From: Verrucomicrobiota bacterium
GTDB lineage: Bacteria > Verrucomicrobiota > Verrucomicrobiia > CAIQCK01
Direction: 5' to 3'
Assembly: GCA_016222825.1 (NCBI GenBank)
Contig: JACRQF010000020.1
Coordinates: 1 to 64,000 of the forward strand
Length of the DNA: 64,000 nucleotides
Shown in pieces: positions 17,391 through 25,350 of this stretch. The notes under the pieces are model-generated. The model was not told the origin of the DNA. It was given only the letters and a program-made list of their open reading frames with translations, and made no database searches. How positions within the stretch are numbered: position 1 is the first letter of the stretch; every line of letters begins with the position of its first letter. The translations under genes and the position numbers were made by a program.

Positions 17391-18977
17391 ATGGTTGAGC
17401 CGCCGCTGCACTTCAACTTTGTCCGCGATGTCATGGACCGCTGGGCGTCCGAGCGCCCGGAGGCGGTGGCGCTGTGGGTCGTGGACAGTCCCGGCGGCCA
17501 CGAGCAGAGGTTTTCTTTCCGGCAACTCGCCGAAAGTTCCCGCCGCGCTGCTTCGTTTTTTGCGCGGCAAGGCATCCGCCGCGGCGACCGGGTGCTCGTC
17601 GTTCTTCCGCGCGTGCCGCAATGGTGGCTGGCGATGCTGGGCTTGATACGCCTTGGCGCGGTGCCGATTCCGGGCACGGCGCTGCTCACCGCCAAGGACA
17701 TCCGGCTCCGCGCGGAGGCCGCCGAGGCTGGCGCGATCATCACCGACAGCGACGGCGCGGCGAAGACGGGAGATTTTCGGGGAATACGAATTTGCGTGAA
17801 CGCAGCGGACGCAGCGGCTGCGAAGGACGGTTGGAAGGATTTCGACGCCGGGCTGCGCGCGGCCGATCCCGGTTTCGATCCGGAGCCGACGCACAGCGAC
17901 GCGCCGGGCATCATTTATTTCACCAGCGGCACGACCGGCCATCCGAAGATGGTGGTCCACACCCAGGCCAGCTACGGCCTCGGCCATCGTGTGACGGGCC
18001 AGTTGTGGCTCGACCTGAAGCCGGGCGATGTGCTGTGGACCATCTCGGACACCGGCTGGGCCAAGGCGGCGTGGTCGAGCTTCTTCGGGCCGTGGCAGAT
18101 GGGCGCGTGCGTGTTCACGCTGGGCGCGGGCGGGAAGTTCGAGCCGGTCACGGCGCTGCAAACGCTCGCGCAGTATCCGATCACGACGTGGTGCGCACCG
18201 CCGACGGCGTTGCGAATGATCGTGCGCGAAGATTTGTCGGCGTGGCGGTTTCCGCATCTGCGGCATTGCGTCAGCGCCGGCGAGCCGTTGAACGCCGAGG
18301 TGCTGAACGCTTGGAGGTCCGCGACGGGCCTGACCATCTATGAAGGCTACGGCCAGACCGAATCGGTCGTGCTCGTCGGCAACTTCCGCTCGCTCGGCCA
18401 CGAGGTGCGGCCGGGCTGGATGGGCCGTGCCACGCCGGGCTTCGAACTGGCGGTGCTGGACGAGCTGTTGCGCGAGGTGCCGGACGGAGAAGAAGGCGAG
18501 TTGGCTGTCCGCATCGCCCCGTGCCGTCCGGTTGGCTTGTTCCGTGAATACTGGCACAATCCTGCCGAAAACGCCGGGCGGTTCTGCGGCGACTGGTATC
18601 TCACCTGTGACCGCGTCATCCGCGACGCCGAGGGTTACTTCCGGTTCGTGGGCCGCGCCGATGATGTGATCAAGAGTTCCGGCTACCGCATCGGGCCGTT
18701 CGAGGTCGAGAGCGCGCTGGTGGAGCATCCGACGGTGCTGGAAGCCGGCGTCGTCGGCGTGCCGGACGGCGTGCGCGGCCAGATCGTCAAGGCGTTCGTG
18801 GTTTTGCGCAAAGAGTTCGCCCCCAGCGACGCGCTCCGGGCCGAGTTGCAGGACCACTGCAAGCGGGTGACGGCGCCTTACAAATATCCGCGCGAAGTGG
18901 AGTTCGTCGCGTCGCTGCCGAAGACCATCAGCGGCAAGACGCGTCACGCCGAGTTGCGACAACGCGCGCAACCGTAG
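17391..18977 (+). CDS. AMP-forming acyl-CoA synthetase (medium-chain/ACSM-like)
   Basis: A 528-residue member of the ANL superfamily that activates a carboxylic acid with ATP to acyl-AMP and then to acyl-CoA. It carries the P-loop 'YFTSGTTGHPKM' (~176-187), the 'YEGYGQTE' motif (A5), 'WYLTCDRVIRDAEGYFRFVGRADDVIKSSGYRIGP' region (A7-A8, with the hinge), and the C-terminal catalytic lysine K516 in TISGKTRHAEL. The segment 'ISDTGWAKAAWSSFFGPWQMGA' pattern is that of the medium-chain ACSM-like and acetate-like synthetases. The substrate chain length is not deducible. It is flanked by a divergent porin gene and a convergent nitrilase gene. Confidence 0.92.
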   Translation: MVEPPLHFNFVRDVMDRWASERPEAVALWVVDSPGGHEQRFSFRQLAESSRRAASFFARQGIRRGDRVLVVLPRVPQWWLAMLGLIRLGAVPIPGTALLTAKDIRLRAEAAEAGAIITDSDGAAKTGDFRGIRICVNAADAAAAKDGWKDFDAGLRAADPGFDPEPTHSDAPGIIYFTSGTTGHPKMVVHTQASYGLGHRVTGQLWLDLKPGDVLWTISDTGWAKAAWSSFFGPWQMGACVFTLGAGGKFEPVTALQTLAQYPITTWCAPPTALRMIVREDLSAWRFPHLRHCVSAGEPLNAEVLNAWRSATGLTIYEGYGQTESVVLVGNFRSLGHEVRPGWMGRATPGFELAVLDELLREVPDGEEGELAVRIAPCRPVGLFREYWHNPAENAGRFCGDWYLTCDRVIRDAEGYFRFVGRADDVIKSSGYRIGPFEVESALVEHPTVLEAGVVGVPDGVRGQIVKAFVVLRKEFAPSDALRAELQDHCKRVTAPYKYPREVEFVASLPKTISGKTRHAELRQRAQP

Positions 18978-18988
18978 CGCACCCGCGC

Positions 18989-20332
18989 TCAATCCGCCTT
19001 GTCCCACGCGGGGCGGTGGTGGGGAAACTCGACTTTGAAATCGCCGAGGCTCGACCAGCGGAGGCGTTTGTTGAGGTCCACCTCGGCGACGGCGACGGTG
19101 CCCCATTTGTCGGCTTGGGCGGCGGGTAGTCCCTCGTGGTCGAAGATGGCGGAGATCATCCATTTCGACGACGGATCGGTGTAGGTGCTGCTGACAACAT
19201 AGACATGGTTCTCGCAGGCGCGCGCGGCGGCCAGCAGCGGGTTGCAGCCCCAGACCGGCCACGCGATCACCTCCGCGCCGCGGTTGCTCAACCGCCGAGC
19301 CACCTCCGGGAAGAATCCGTCGTAGCAGACCATCATGGCAACCTTGCCGAAGCGCGTGTCGAACACCGGATACTCGTGGCCCGGCTGAACACCCGCCTCG
19401 ACCTCGCCGCGCGGCAGCGTCACCTTGCGGTATTTGCCGGCGAGTTTGCCGTCGGGACCGATCAAAGCGGCGGTGTTGTAGATGAGGTGTCCATCGCGCT
19501 CGACGAGTCCGGCGACGATGTAGAGGTTGTGCTGTTTGGCGAGCGTGCCGAAATACTCCGTCGAGGGACCGGGCACCGGCTCGGCGGCCTCGGCCATCTT
19601 CAAGCCGGTGCAGGCGTAGGTGAGCGTCTCGCCGAGCACGACGAGGTCGGCTTTCTGGCGCGCGGCCTCCTCGATCAACGGCGCGAACAACCGGCAGTTG
19701 TCCGCCGGCGTCTTGCCGCCGCGCGGCAGGAAATGCGCCGTCGCCAGCCGCACGATGCGCGGCGCGGGCGCGGCGGCCTCGGCGAGCGACACGTTGCTCC
19801 ACTCGACCTTGCCGCGAACGGCCCAGCGCAGATGCAACTCCACGACGGCGCGCGTCGCCGCCAAGGGCGCGCGATAGGTGTCGGAAACCTCCGTCCATCC
19901 GCGCGCGTCGGTGGCCTTGTCGGTCGGATACTCCGGTTCGGAACGCGCCGGTTGGCCGGCCCGGAAGGCGCGCGTTTCCGGCGCATCGAGCATTGCCTGC
20001 CGGCCCTTGTCGTCGAGCCAGATCACGCGGGCGAGCGCGCTGCGGCGCGGCAGCGAGATGTTCGTTGTCCGGCGCAACGCGCTGAAGCGGTAATGTTGGC
20101 CGCCCTTCACCGGAAACGTCTTCATCCACCAGCCGGCCAAGCCTTCGCGGGCGTCGCTCTGGATGACGAAGCTGCCGGCGCGGTCGGGGCCGCCCTTCGG
20201 ACTGAAACTGAACGCCGGACGGATTTCGTCGCGCGGCGCGGCGTGGGTCCAGCCTTCGGGCACAGGCGCAGCAGCGGATGCGAGAGCGCAGGAACCGATG
20301 AGGACGGAAAGGTAAAGACGGATGGATCGCAT
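18989..20332 (-). CDS. Secreted carbon-nitrogen hydrolase (nitrilase superfamily)
   Basis: A 447-residue protein. Residues 1-20 form a signal peptide; residues ~25-185 are a beta-sandwich-like N-terminal domain ('GGQHYRFSAL', 'DTYRAPLAATRAVVELHLRW'); residues ~193-447 form the nitrilase domain. The catalytic Glu-Lys-Cys triad is intact: E235 in VVLGETL, K303 in YRKVTLP and C336 in MVCYDGFFPE. The superfamily hydrolyses amides, nitriles or N-carbamoyl groups. Export plus a carbohydrate-binding-like N domain suggests action on an extracellular amide-bearing glycan or peptide, an inference. This N-domain fusion is seen in PVC genomes. It sits between the acyl-CoA synthetase and a glycosidase. 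Confidence 0.9.
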   Translation of the reverse strand: MRSIRLYLSVLIGSCALASAAAPVPEGWTHAAPRDEIRPAFSFSPKGGPDRAGSFVIQSDAREGLAGWWMKTFPVKGGQHYRFSALRRTTNISLPRRSALARVIWLDDKGRQAMLDAPETRAFRAGQPARSEPEYPTDKATDARGWTEVSDTYRAPLAATRAVVELHLRWAVRGKVEWSNVSLAEAAAPAPRIVRLATAHFLPRGGKTPADNCRLFAPLIEEAARQKADLVVLGETLTYACTGLKMAEAAEPVPGPSTEYFGTLAKQHNLYIVAGLVERDGHLIYNTAALIGPDGKLAGKYRKVTLPRGEVEAGVQPGHEYPVFDTRFGKVAMMVCYDGFFPEVARRLSNRGAEVIAWPVWGCNPLLAAARACENHVYVVSSTYTDPSSKWMISAIFDHEGLPAAQADKWGTVAVAEVDLNKRLRWSSLGDFKVEFPHHRPAWDKAD

Positions 20333-20403
20333 GGTGGAGCCTCGTTAAGTTTGTCGAATCAAAAGCCGAACCGCAGCCAAAGTCAAACACCGAGGACGCG
20401 CCG

Positions 20404-22758
20404 CTAGTCGGCGGTCATTACCGTCAGGCCGGCGAACCAGACGGTGCCGGCGGCTTTCCGGCGGAGGCCGTCGAGCAGCAGCGGGCAGTCCCAGCGCAAC
20501 TCGCCGTGAACGACGCCGTCGTTGGCGCCACCCCAGTGGCTGGCGCGGCGGAGGCCCATGTCGAGCGTCACCCAACGCCAGCCGGTCCAGTCAATTTTCG
20601 GACCGGCGAACTGAAACGTCTGGCCGCTCTTGTCGCTCACGCGCAGGTTCAGCGTGCAGCCGGAGTTGTCGCCGAAGACCCAGACGCCGAGCGCCTGCGG
20701 TTTCGCCGGGAGCGCGAGCGGCTTGGGGACATCCGGCACGCAACGGACGAAACGCCAGCCGTCGCCGAAGCTGTAATCAAGCCGGAACGCTTTCGGGAAC
20801 GGCGCGTCCTTCCCGCCCGGCGCGTCGGCGAGGACGATGCTCGCGGTGGCGGCGATCTTCGCGTCGCCGTCGAGCGACGCGCGAAACGCCGGGACTTCGA
20901 TGGCGCGATGGATTTGGGGCGACGCCTCCGCGACGACGTTGCCGGCTCTGTCACGCAACTGCGCGCCCGTCGGGCCGCTGGCGACGCCGCGCAGGACGAT
21001 GCCCGCCTCGCGCTGGCCGGAGCCAAGCGCGATCTTGTTCGTGGAACCGCCCGCGACAGCAACGCCAGCGAACGCGGCTCCCGACGGATTCTGGATGTGC
21101 AACCGCAGGCCGTCAGCCACCGGCGCGAGCGACACACTCAGCGGGTTGGCGATGACGAACGCCAGGCGCTCCGAGGAACGCGCGAACGTCGTCCAGGTTC
21201 TTGCGTCGGTCTCGCGCTGGAACTCCGCCTGCACGGTGACGGCGGTGGAGGCGGTGTCGCGCCGGCAGAGGGTGCAGCGAATCTCGCGCGTGACGGTCCG
21301 CTGCGGCGGCAGTGTCACCGTCAGTGGTTTGACACCAGCCAATCCGTCCACCGTCACCACCGCGCGCAACAGTTCGGGATAAGGATTGCGCAGCGTCACG
21401 CGCACCTGCGCGCCGCCGGCTTTTCCGGCGGCGACGAGGACGCCGGAGCTGGCCGACGCCGACCACGCCGCCGCCATCGTCAGCGCGCACGTGCGCTGGC
21501 GCAGCGTGATGTATTTCGGCAGCGGGCCAAGGTCGAGCGTGAGCCGGTCGCGGCTGACCCGCGGCGCGTAGCCGCTGCCGTCGCCGTTGACCGCGGTGAG
21601 CTGGTCCGCGCCCGCCAGGTCGAGGTCGAGCGTGACGGCGTGCGGCTCGCCGAGCGTCCAGGCCGCGAGCTTGTGGTCGCCAGCGGCGTTTTCGCAGAGG
21701 AGAACGAAATCGTCGTCGCTCGCTTGGAAGAGCCGCCGCGCGACGCGGTAGCCGGCGAGTTCGCGTGTCATCGTCTGCACGGCGACATAGGCCGGCTTCG
21801 GCTTCAACCCGTGGTCCACGGTGCCGAAGTTGTGCTCGTTGTAGGTCGCGTCCGTGCCGTCGTTCTTCCAGTCATACCAGATGGAGAGCGGCACGCCGTC
21901 GAGGAGATTGGCGAGCTGCTGGCGGGCGATGAACGCCGCCTGCGTGTCCAGCGAGACGCCCTTGTCGTGCGTGGCGTAGCCCCACTCACCGCTGATGACC
22001 GGCAGGTTCCGCTTGCCGGCGGGAGCGTATTTCGCGATGAGGCCGCGCAGCCGCAGGTAGTCGCTGGCGGCGCTCTCCGGTGGCTGGTGGTAGGGCCGAT
22101 ACGGATGCACGCTGACGGCGTCGAGGTGCTTCAGGAGGCCGGCGGCAAACATCGCTTCGAAGAACTCCCACGGGAACCCGGACGAGCCGGGCGCGACAAT
22201 CGTTGCCTGCGGGTCGGCGGCGCGCACGGCGCGGTAGGTCGCCAGCGCCAGCGTGATGTATTGGGCGACGTCCGGCTTCGGTTTCCAGAAACTGATGTTC
22301 GGCTCGTTCCAGATTTCCCAAATGATGTGCCGGCCGCGGTAACGCTTCGCCGCCGCGCCGGCCCAGCGCGCAAACGCCGCGACGCTCTCCGGGCGCTGCG
22401 GCGAGGCAATCTCCTTGCGCTCCCGCTTCGTGCGCCGGTCGGTGGCGGTGAACGTCTCCTCATAGAGCGGATTGGAGTAATCGAGGATGTAGATCGCGCG
22501 CAGGCCGCGCTTCTCCAGGTTCGCCGTCAGTTCGTCGTAGGCTGACCAGTCGTATTCGCCCTTCTTGCGCTCGATGCCCTGCCAGCCGAAGTCCATGCGG
22601 ATGAACTTGAACCCCGCCGCCGCGATGAGGTCGAGGTCGGCTTCGTGGCCCTTGGTGAAGTGGATGTTGACGCCGACGCCCGCGGGCAGGACGGGCGGGG
22701 GCAGTTCGGCGGCGAGGAGCAACGACGGCAGCGCGATGAGCAAGGCAAATGATTTCAT
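20404..22758 (-). CDS. Secreted clan GH-A glycoside hydrolase with C-terminal beta domains
   Basis: A 784-residue secreted enzyme (signal peptide MKSFALLIALPSLLLAAE). Residues ~25-345 form a (beta/alpha)8 barrel of clan GH-A with acid/base E152 in WEIWNEPN and nucleophile E258 in ISGEWGY, as well as 'SVHPYRPYH'. The closest look is GH39/GH5-like. The remaining ~400 residues have beta-rich segments with Ig-like features ('VRVTLRNPYPELLRAVVTVDG') and a terminal carbohydrate-binding-like region ('KIDWTGWRWVTLDMGLRRASHWGG'). It would cleave an extracellular beta-linked polysaccharide of unknown type. It is 71 bp downstream-ordered from the nitrilase gene on the same strand, so both may be in one transcript with the RidA-like gene. 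Confidence 0.9.
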   Translation of the reverse strand: MKSFALLIALPSLLLAAELPPPVLPAGVGVNIHFTKGHEADLDLIAAAGFKFIRMDFGWQGIERKKGEYDWSAYDELTANLEKRGLRAIYILDYSNPLYEETFTATDRRTKRERKEIASPQRPESVAAFARWAGAAAKRYRGRHIIWEIWNEPNISFWKPKPDVAQYITLALATYRAVRAADPQATIVAPGSSGFPWEFFEAMFAAGLLKHLDAVSVHPYRPYHQPPESAASDYLRLRGLIAKYAPAGKRNLPVISGEWGYATHDKGVSLDTQAAFIARQQLANLLDGVPLSIWYDWKNDGTDATYNEHNFGTVDHGLKPKPAYVAVQTMTRELAGYRVARRLFQASDDDFVLLCENAAGDHKLAAWTLGEPHAVTLDLDLAGADQLTAVNGDGSGYAPRVSRDRLTLDLGPLPKYITLRQRTCALTMAAAWSASASSGVLVAAGKAGGAQVRVTLRNPYPELLRAVVTVDGLAGVKPLTVTLPPQRTVTREIRCTLCRRDTASTAVTVQAEFQRETDARTWTTFARSSERLAFVIANPLSVSLAPVADGLRLHIQNPSGAAFAGVAVAGGSTNKIALGSGQREAGIVLRGVASGPTGAQLRDRAGNVVAEASPQIHRAIEVPAFRASLDGDAKIAATASIVLADAPGGKDAPFPKAFRLDYSFGDGWRFVRCVPDVPKPLALPAKPQALGVWVFGDNSGCTLNLRVSDKSGQTFQFAGPKIDWTGWRWVTLDMGLRRASHWGGANDGVVHGELRWDCPLLLDGLRRKAAGTVWFAGLTVMTAD

Positions 22759-22815
22759 CGAGGCGTTGAGCCTGACCAGATTGATGATGGCTGAGGAACA
22801 GGCGTTCCGCCCGTC

Positions 22816-24114
22816 CTAACGGATTCGCTTGGCGAAGGCCAGGCCTTCCATCTCCACCAGCAGATCCGAGCGGCAAACGTCCGCCACGACGTAGATGATC
22901 GGGATGTCTTTCCCGCATCGCTTCTCGCAGACCTTGCGGATGATCTCGTAGTCCTGCGGGCGCTTGACGTAAACGCGCAGCTTCGCGAGATCCCGCAGCG
23001 TGGCGCCCGCGCCGGGAGCGCCGTGGCGCGCGAGGTTCTTCTGCGAGAGGAGCAACTCGATGTTCGTGAGCGTCTGGTCGGCCTGCTTGCCGGGGTTGCC
23101 GGTGTGCAGCGTCTTGGAGTTCACGATGCTCGCCGTGCCGGAAATCCAGATGACCACGTAGTCGCCGATTGCCTCGGCCATCGCGCGGACGAACTTCGGG
23201 CTTTTCGGCGAATACACCGCCTCATACTCGTAAACCGGCGTCTGCTGCGGGTTCTCCAGCGGCAGGATGAACACGTCCTTGCGGTCCGTGTCAATCGCCG
23301 TGGCGCTCATCGTGATGCCCGAGCCGCACATGCCGATGCCCGTGCTCGCCGGATAGACGGCCTGCCGCACGCCGGCCATCACGTGGCCGCGGCCGAACTT
23401 CACGCCCTCGTAAAAATCCGTCCGGGCGCGATTCAGCTCCATGTAGCGTTCGAGGTCTCCTTCGGGGCCGGTGATGTTGCCGAGGTAAAGCCAGGTCCGG
23501 ATCAGGTGGTCCATCTCGACGCCGGCCTTCTTGAGCTTCTGCTTCATCTGCTGGAACGCGTCGAGCGACTGCGCGTAAACGCTGCCGGTCGTGTTCCGGG
23601 GCGTGATGCCGCCGCAATGGGTCCAGGTGATGTTGCCCATGCTCACCTGGAGCACGTTGGGCGCGGGCCGTTCGACATACACCGTCTTGCCGCCGGTGGC
23701 CCAGACCTCGATGGCCAGCGCCGCGCCGGAGCAGGGCGGCTGGTGGACGAACGTCGTCACGGGAGGCTCGTCCACATAACGCGCCGCGAGGATCTGCTCG
23801 CACAGCGTCTGGTCGTTGAGGTCCTTGAGGAAAACCGTCTGGACGGTCACGTTCATCTTCTCGGCCTGTTTCTCCAGGACCGTGCGCAGGCTGCGCAACG
23901 CCTCGCCGAGCTGCAAGTGGACCGGGCCACGGCCGGTCGGCGTGATCATCAGCGCGAGGCGCGTGACCTTCCCCATCTCGATGACGGCGTATTGGACGCC
24001 GGGGGCGCTGAACCGCTTGACGATCCGGCCCGAGGGTTTGCGGGCGGAGGTTTTGGCGGCGGCGGGTTTCCGAGGGGCGGCGGTCTTGGCGGCTTTGCGG
24101 TTCGTGCTTTTCAT
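22816..24114 (-). CDS. Double-length RidA/YjgF-superfamily protein with basic N-terminal tail
   Basis: A 432-residue protein, about three times the length of a normal RidA. Residues 1-35 are a Lys/Ala/Pro-rich basic tail (e.g. 'KAAKTAAPRKPAAAK'). The rest contains two YjgF-like stretches, roughly residues 50-150 and 180-420, with 'THCGGITP', 'YAQSLDAFQQMKQKLKKAGVEMDHLIRTWLYLG'-type motifs seen as shorter pieces and 'RAMAEAIGDYVVIWISGTASIVN'. The two-domain layout and the length recall FkbO/Hyg5-type chorismatases, which have a RidA-like fold, but chorismate-binding residues cannot be confirmed here. A simple Rid deaminase role is also possible. The start is the only ATG before the basic tail; the frame upstream is repeat-like. 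Confidence 0.8.
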   Translation of the reverse strand: MKSTNRKAAKTAAPRKPAAAKTSARKPSGRIVKRFSAPGVQYAVIEMGKVTRLALMITPTGRGPVHLQLGEALRSLRTVLEKQAEKMNVTVQTVFLKDLNDQTLCEQILAARYVDEPPVTTFVHQPPCSGAALAIEVWATGGKTVYVERPAPNVLQVSMGNITWTHCGGITPRNTTGSVYAQSLDAFQQMKQKLKKAGVEMDHLIRTWLYLGNITGPEGDLERYMELNRARTDFYEGVKFGRGHVMAGVRQAVYPASTGIGMCGSGITMSATAIDTDRKDVFILPLENPQQTPVYEYEAVYSPKSPKFVRAMAEAIGDYVVIWISGTASIVNSKTLHTGNPGKQADQTLTNIELLLSQKNLARHGAPGAGATLRDLAKLRVYVKRPQDYEIIRKVCEKRCGKDIPIIYVVADVCRSDLLVEMEGLAFAKRIR

Positions 24115-24227
24115 GGGTTTGCTCCGTTGAAAATCGGTGGAGCTTTCTATCCGATGCGCCCCCGACGCGTCAAGCGATGTTCCGGTTCTCCAGGCGGGCC
24201 GATACCAAAGTATCATCCCGCGCCGTT

Positions 24228-24258
24228 CGTAGCCGCGTCACTCCGTGACGCGGCTACG
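24228..24258. repeat. Short perfect-type palindrome cgtagccgcgtcac...gtgacgcggctacg
   Basis: A 31-bp inverted repeat with 14-bp arms around a tcc loop. It has the GTAGC/GCTAC termini of the dispersed element family in this window and lies about 50 bp before a second family member at 24307. The same arrangement (short palindrome, then the LTVEA-coding scrap, then the longer element) recurs at 48484-48664. Confidence 0.8.
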
Positions 24259-24306
24259 ATGCGGCCTCCACCGTCAGCGACACGAGCGGGTCGAGGTCCT
24301 TCCCCC

Positions 24307-24378
24307 GTAGCCGCCGAGGTGACGAGGCGGAGGCGTCGTGAATGAGAAACCCGTCCGCCTCCTTACGTCGGCGGCTAC
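24307..24378. repeat. Palindromic element, copy A
   Basis: Arms gtagccgccga... (24307 onward) and ...tcggcggctac (ending 24378) form an imperfect 25-bp inverted repeat around a ~22-bp centre. Copy B at 48592-48664 is nearly the same sequence, including the centre (tgagaaa-ccgtccgcctcc). On the minus strand the TAG in the terminal GTAGC serves as stop codon for the broken gene at 24375-24737. The sequence after the element again encodes an L-T-V-E-A peptide, so the element sits between two similar coding scraps. Confidence 0.85.
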
Positions 24379-24737
24379 AGGGCTTCCACTGTCAACGTCC
24401 CCGTCGGATCGAGACCGTCCACGCGCGTATAGACGCCAACAGGATCGTTGCCGCCCGCCTTCACGCCGCTCCAGACCAGCACCGTCTCGAACGTGACGAA
24501 CTTCGTCGCTTCGATGATGAGCTTCCATTGTGGTGGGGCGAGACTCTGTCGAGCCGCTGCCGGTCCGGTCGAGGCGGAAGGCTCGACGGAGTCTCGCCCC
24601 GCCTGGGCTTCGTAGTAGAGCCTCGACACGGCGCCGGTGAGCATCTGGGCGGGGTCGTCGTTGTGGAGATGACTCCAGCCGCTGCCGAAGTTCAGCCAGT
24701 AGCCGTTCTTCTCGCCGGGGGCGCTGCCGGACTTCAA
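24375..24737 (-). pseudogene. Remnant of a protein gene with an LTVEA C terminus, interrupted by palindromes
   Basis: A 120-codon frame from a TTG, without a recognised start or Shine-Dalgarno sequence. It reads 'GYWLNFGSGWSHLHNDD' and 'LTGAVSRLYYEAQ', then a low-complexity Ser/Pro/Ala insert that is the palindrome 24535-24600, then 'IIEATKFV', 'ETVLVWSGVKAGGNDP' and 'GVYTRVDGLDPTGTLTVEA'. The last ~50 residues are nearly identical to a second remnant at 48661-48851. The stop lies inside a palindromic element. This looks like the tail of a once longer gene family that serves as landing ground for repeats. The family is not recognised. Confidence 0.6.
24535..24600. repeat. Palindromic element inside the broken gene
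   Basis: Arms ggggcgagactctgtcgagcc (24535-24555, shown as ggggcgagact...tcgagcc) and ggctcga...gtctcgcccc (24580-24600) match at 20 of 21 positions. The reading frame of the surrounding remnant stays open across it, giving a Ser/Pro/Ala-rich insert. Confidence 0.8.
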
Positions 24738-24892
24738 ACAGCTCCGCAGGGGTGAGGCCCAACGCCATCCTAATTCTTTGGTGTGATGGCGAGCTTTGCC
24801 TTGAGCCAGACCGGGAACGTGACCCTAAGTCTTTGGGTTGTTTTACGTGCAATTCCGCAAAAACGCCCTGAAAACCCCTTGGAACGAGTCGT

Positions 24893-25018
24893 TCGTCGGC
24901 TCCGACGAATAGCTCGTCCGGACCGACGAGAAGCCCGTCGGACTCGACCAATAGCCTGTCGGGCTCGACGAGAAGCTCGTTCGTTCCGACGAGTAACTCG
25001 TCGGCTTGTTCCAGTGGC
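24893..25018. repeat. 21-bp tandem repeat, six units
   Basis: Six consecutive 21-bp units with the pattern tcgtcggnntcgacgagnagc; a partial seventh follows at 25019. The period is a multiple of three, so at least three frames stay open with heptad-like peptides (for example S-S-x-T-S-x and L-L-V-x-x-D-E on the minus strand). No start, Shine-Dalgarno or flanking domain supports translation. It is best treated as a minisatellite in a non-coding gap. Confidence 0.85.
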
Positions 25019-25350
25019 TCGTCGGCTGGGCTGGACGGGTTACCGCCCGGGCTTGCCGGCGAGGGGTTGGAAAACCAACCGCACGGTCCGTGCGGAAAGG
25101 AGCGCATGACCCGACCCAGAGCCATGCTGACTCGCCACGGGACCGTGCGGCTGAAAAAGCGGATGCGCGAAAGAGTGGATTGGGGGCGCTGGGGGTGCAG
25201 TCCAACGGAGCGTCGCGGAGCGGCGGAAACGTGAAACCAATTGGCAAAAGGTCGGTCACGATTAACTCCTTAAGAACGGCCCGCAGACTACCGGGCCGCG
25301 CCGGCTGAAACAAGCCTATTCTGGCGAGAGTCGGCGGGAGGAGAGGAATC
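25019..25350. other. Gap without a supported gene
   Basis: About 330 bases between the tandem repeat and the GHL10 gene. Open frames exist on both strands but none shows a start signal, conserved motif or consistent codon use. No strong palindrome with T-tract was seen. It may hold transcription end signals for the minus-strand gene that ends at 25351. Confidence 0.5.

Noticed and set aside
17358..20390. 1010-codon minus-strand open frame
   Set aside because: It overlaps the clear acyl-CoA synthetase (plus strand) and the nitrilase gene in another phase; it is Arg/Ala-rich with no conserved motif, as expected of a high-GC shadow frame.
20506..22545. 679-codon plus-strand open frame opposite the GH-A glycosidase
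   Set aside because: No signal, motif or ribosome site; the minus strand has both catalytic glutamates.
24843..25313. Ser/Thr-rich and Leu/Val-rich proteins over the 21-bp repeat
   Set aside because: Frames stay open in several phases only because the repeat unit is a multiple of three; no start or flanking domain supports expression.
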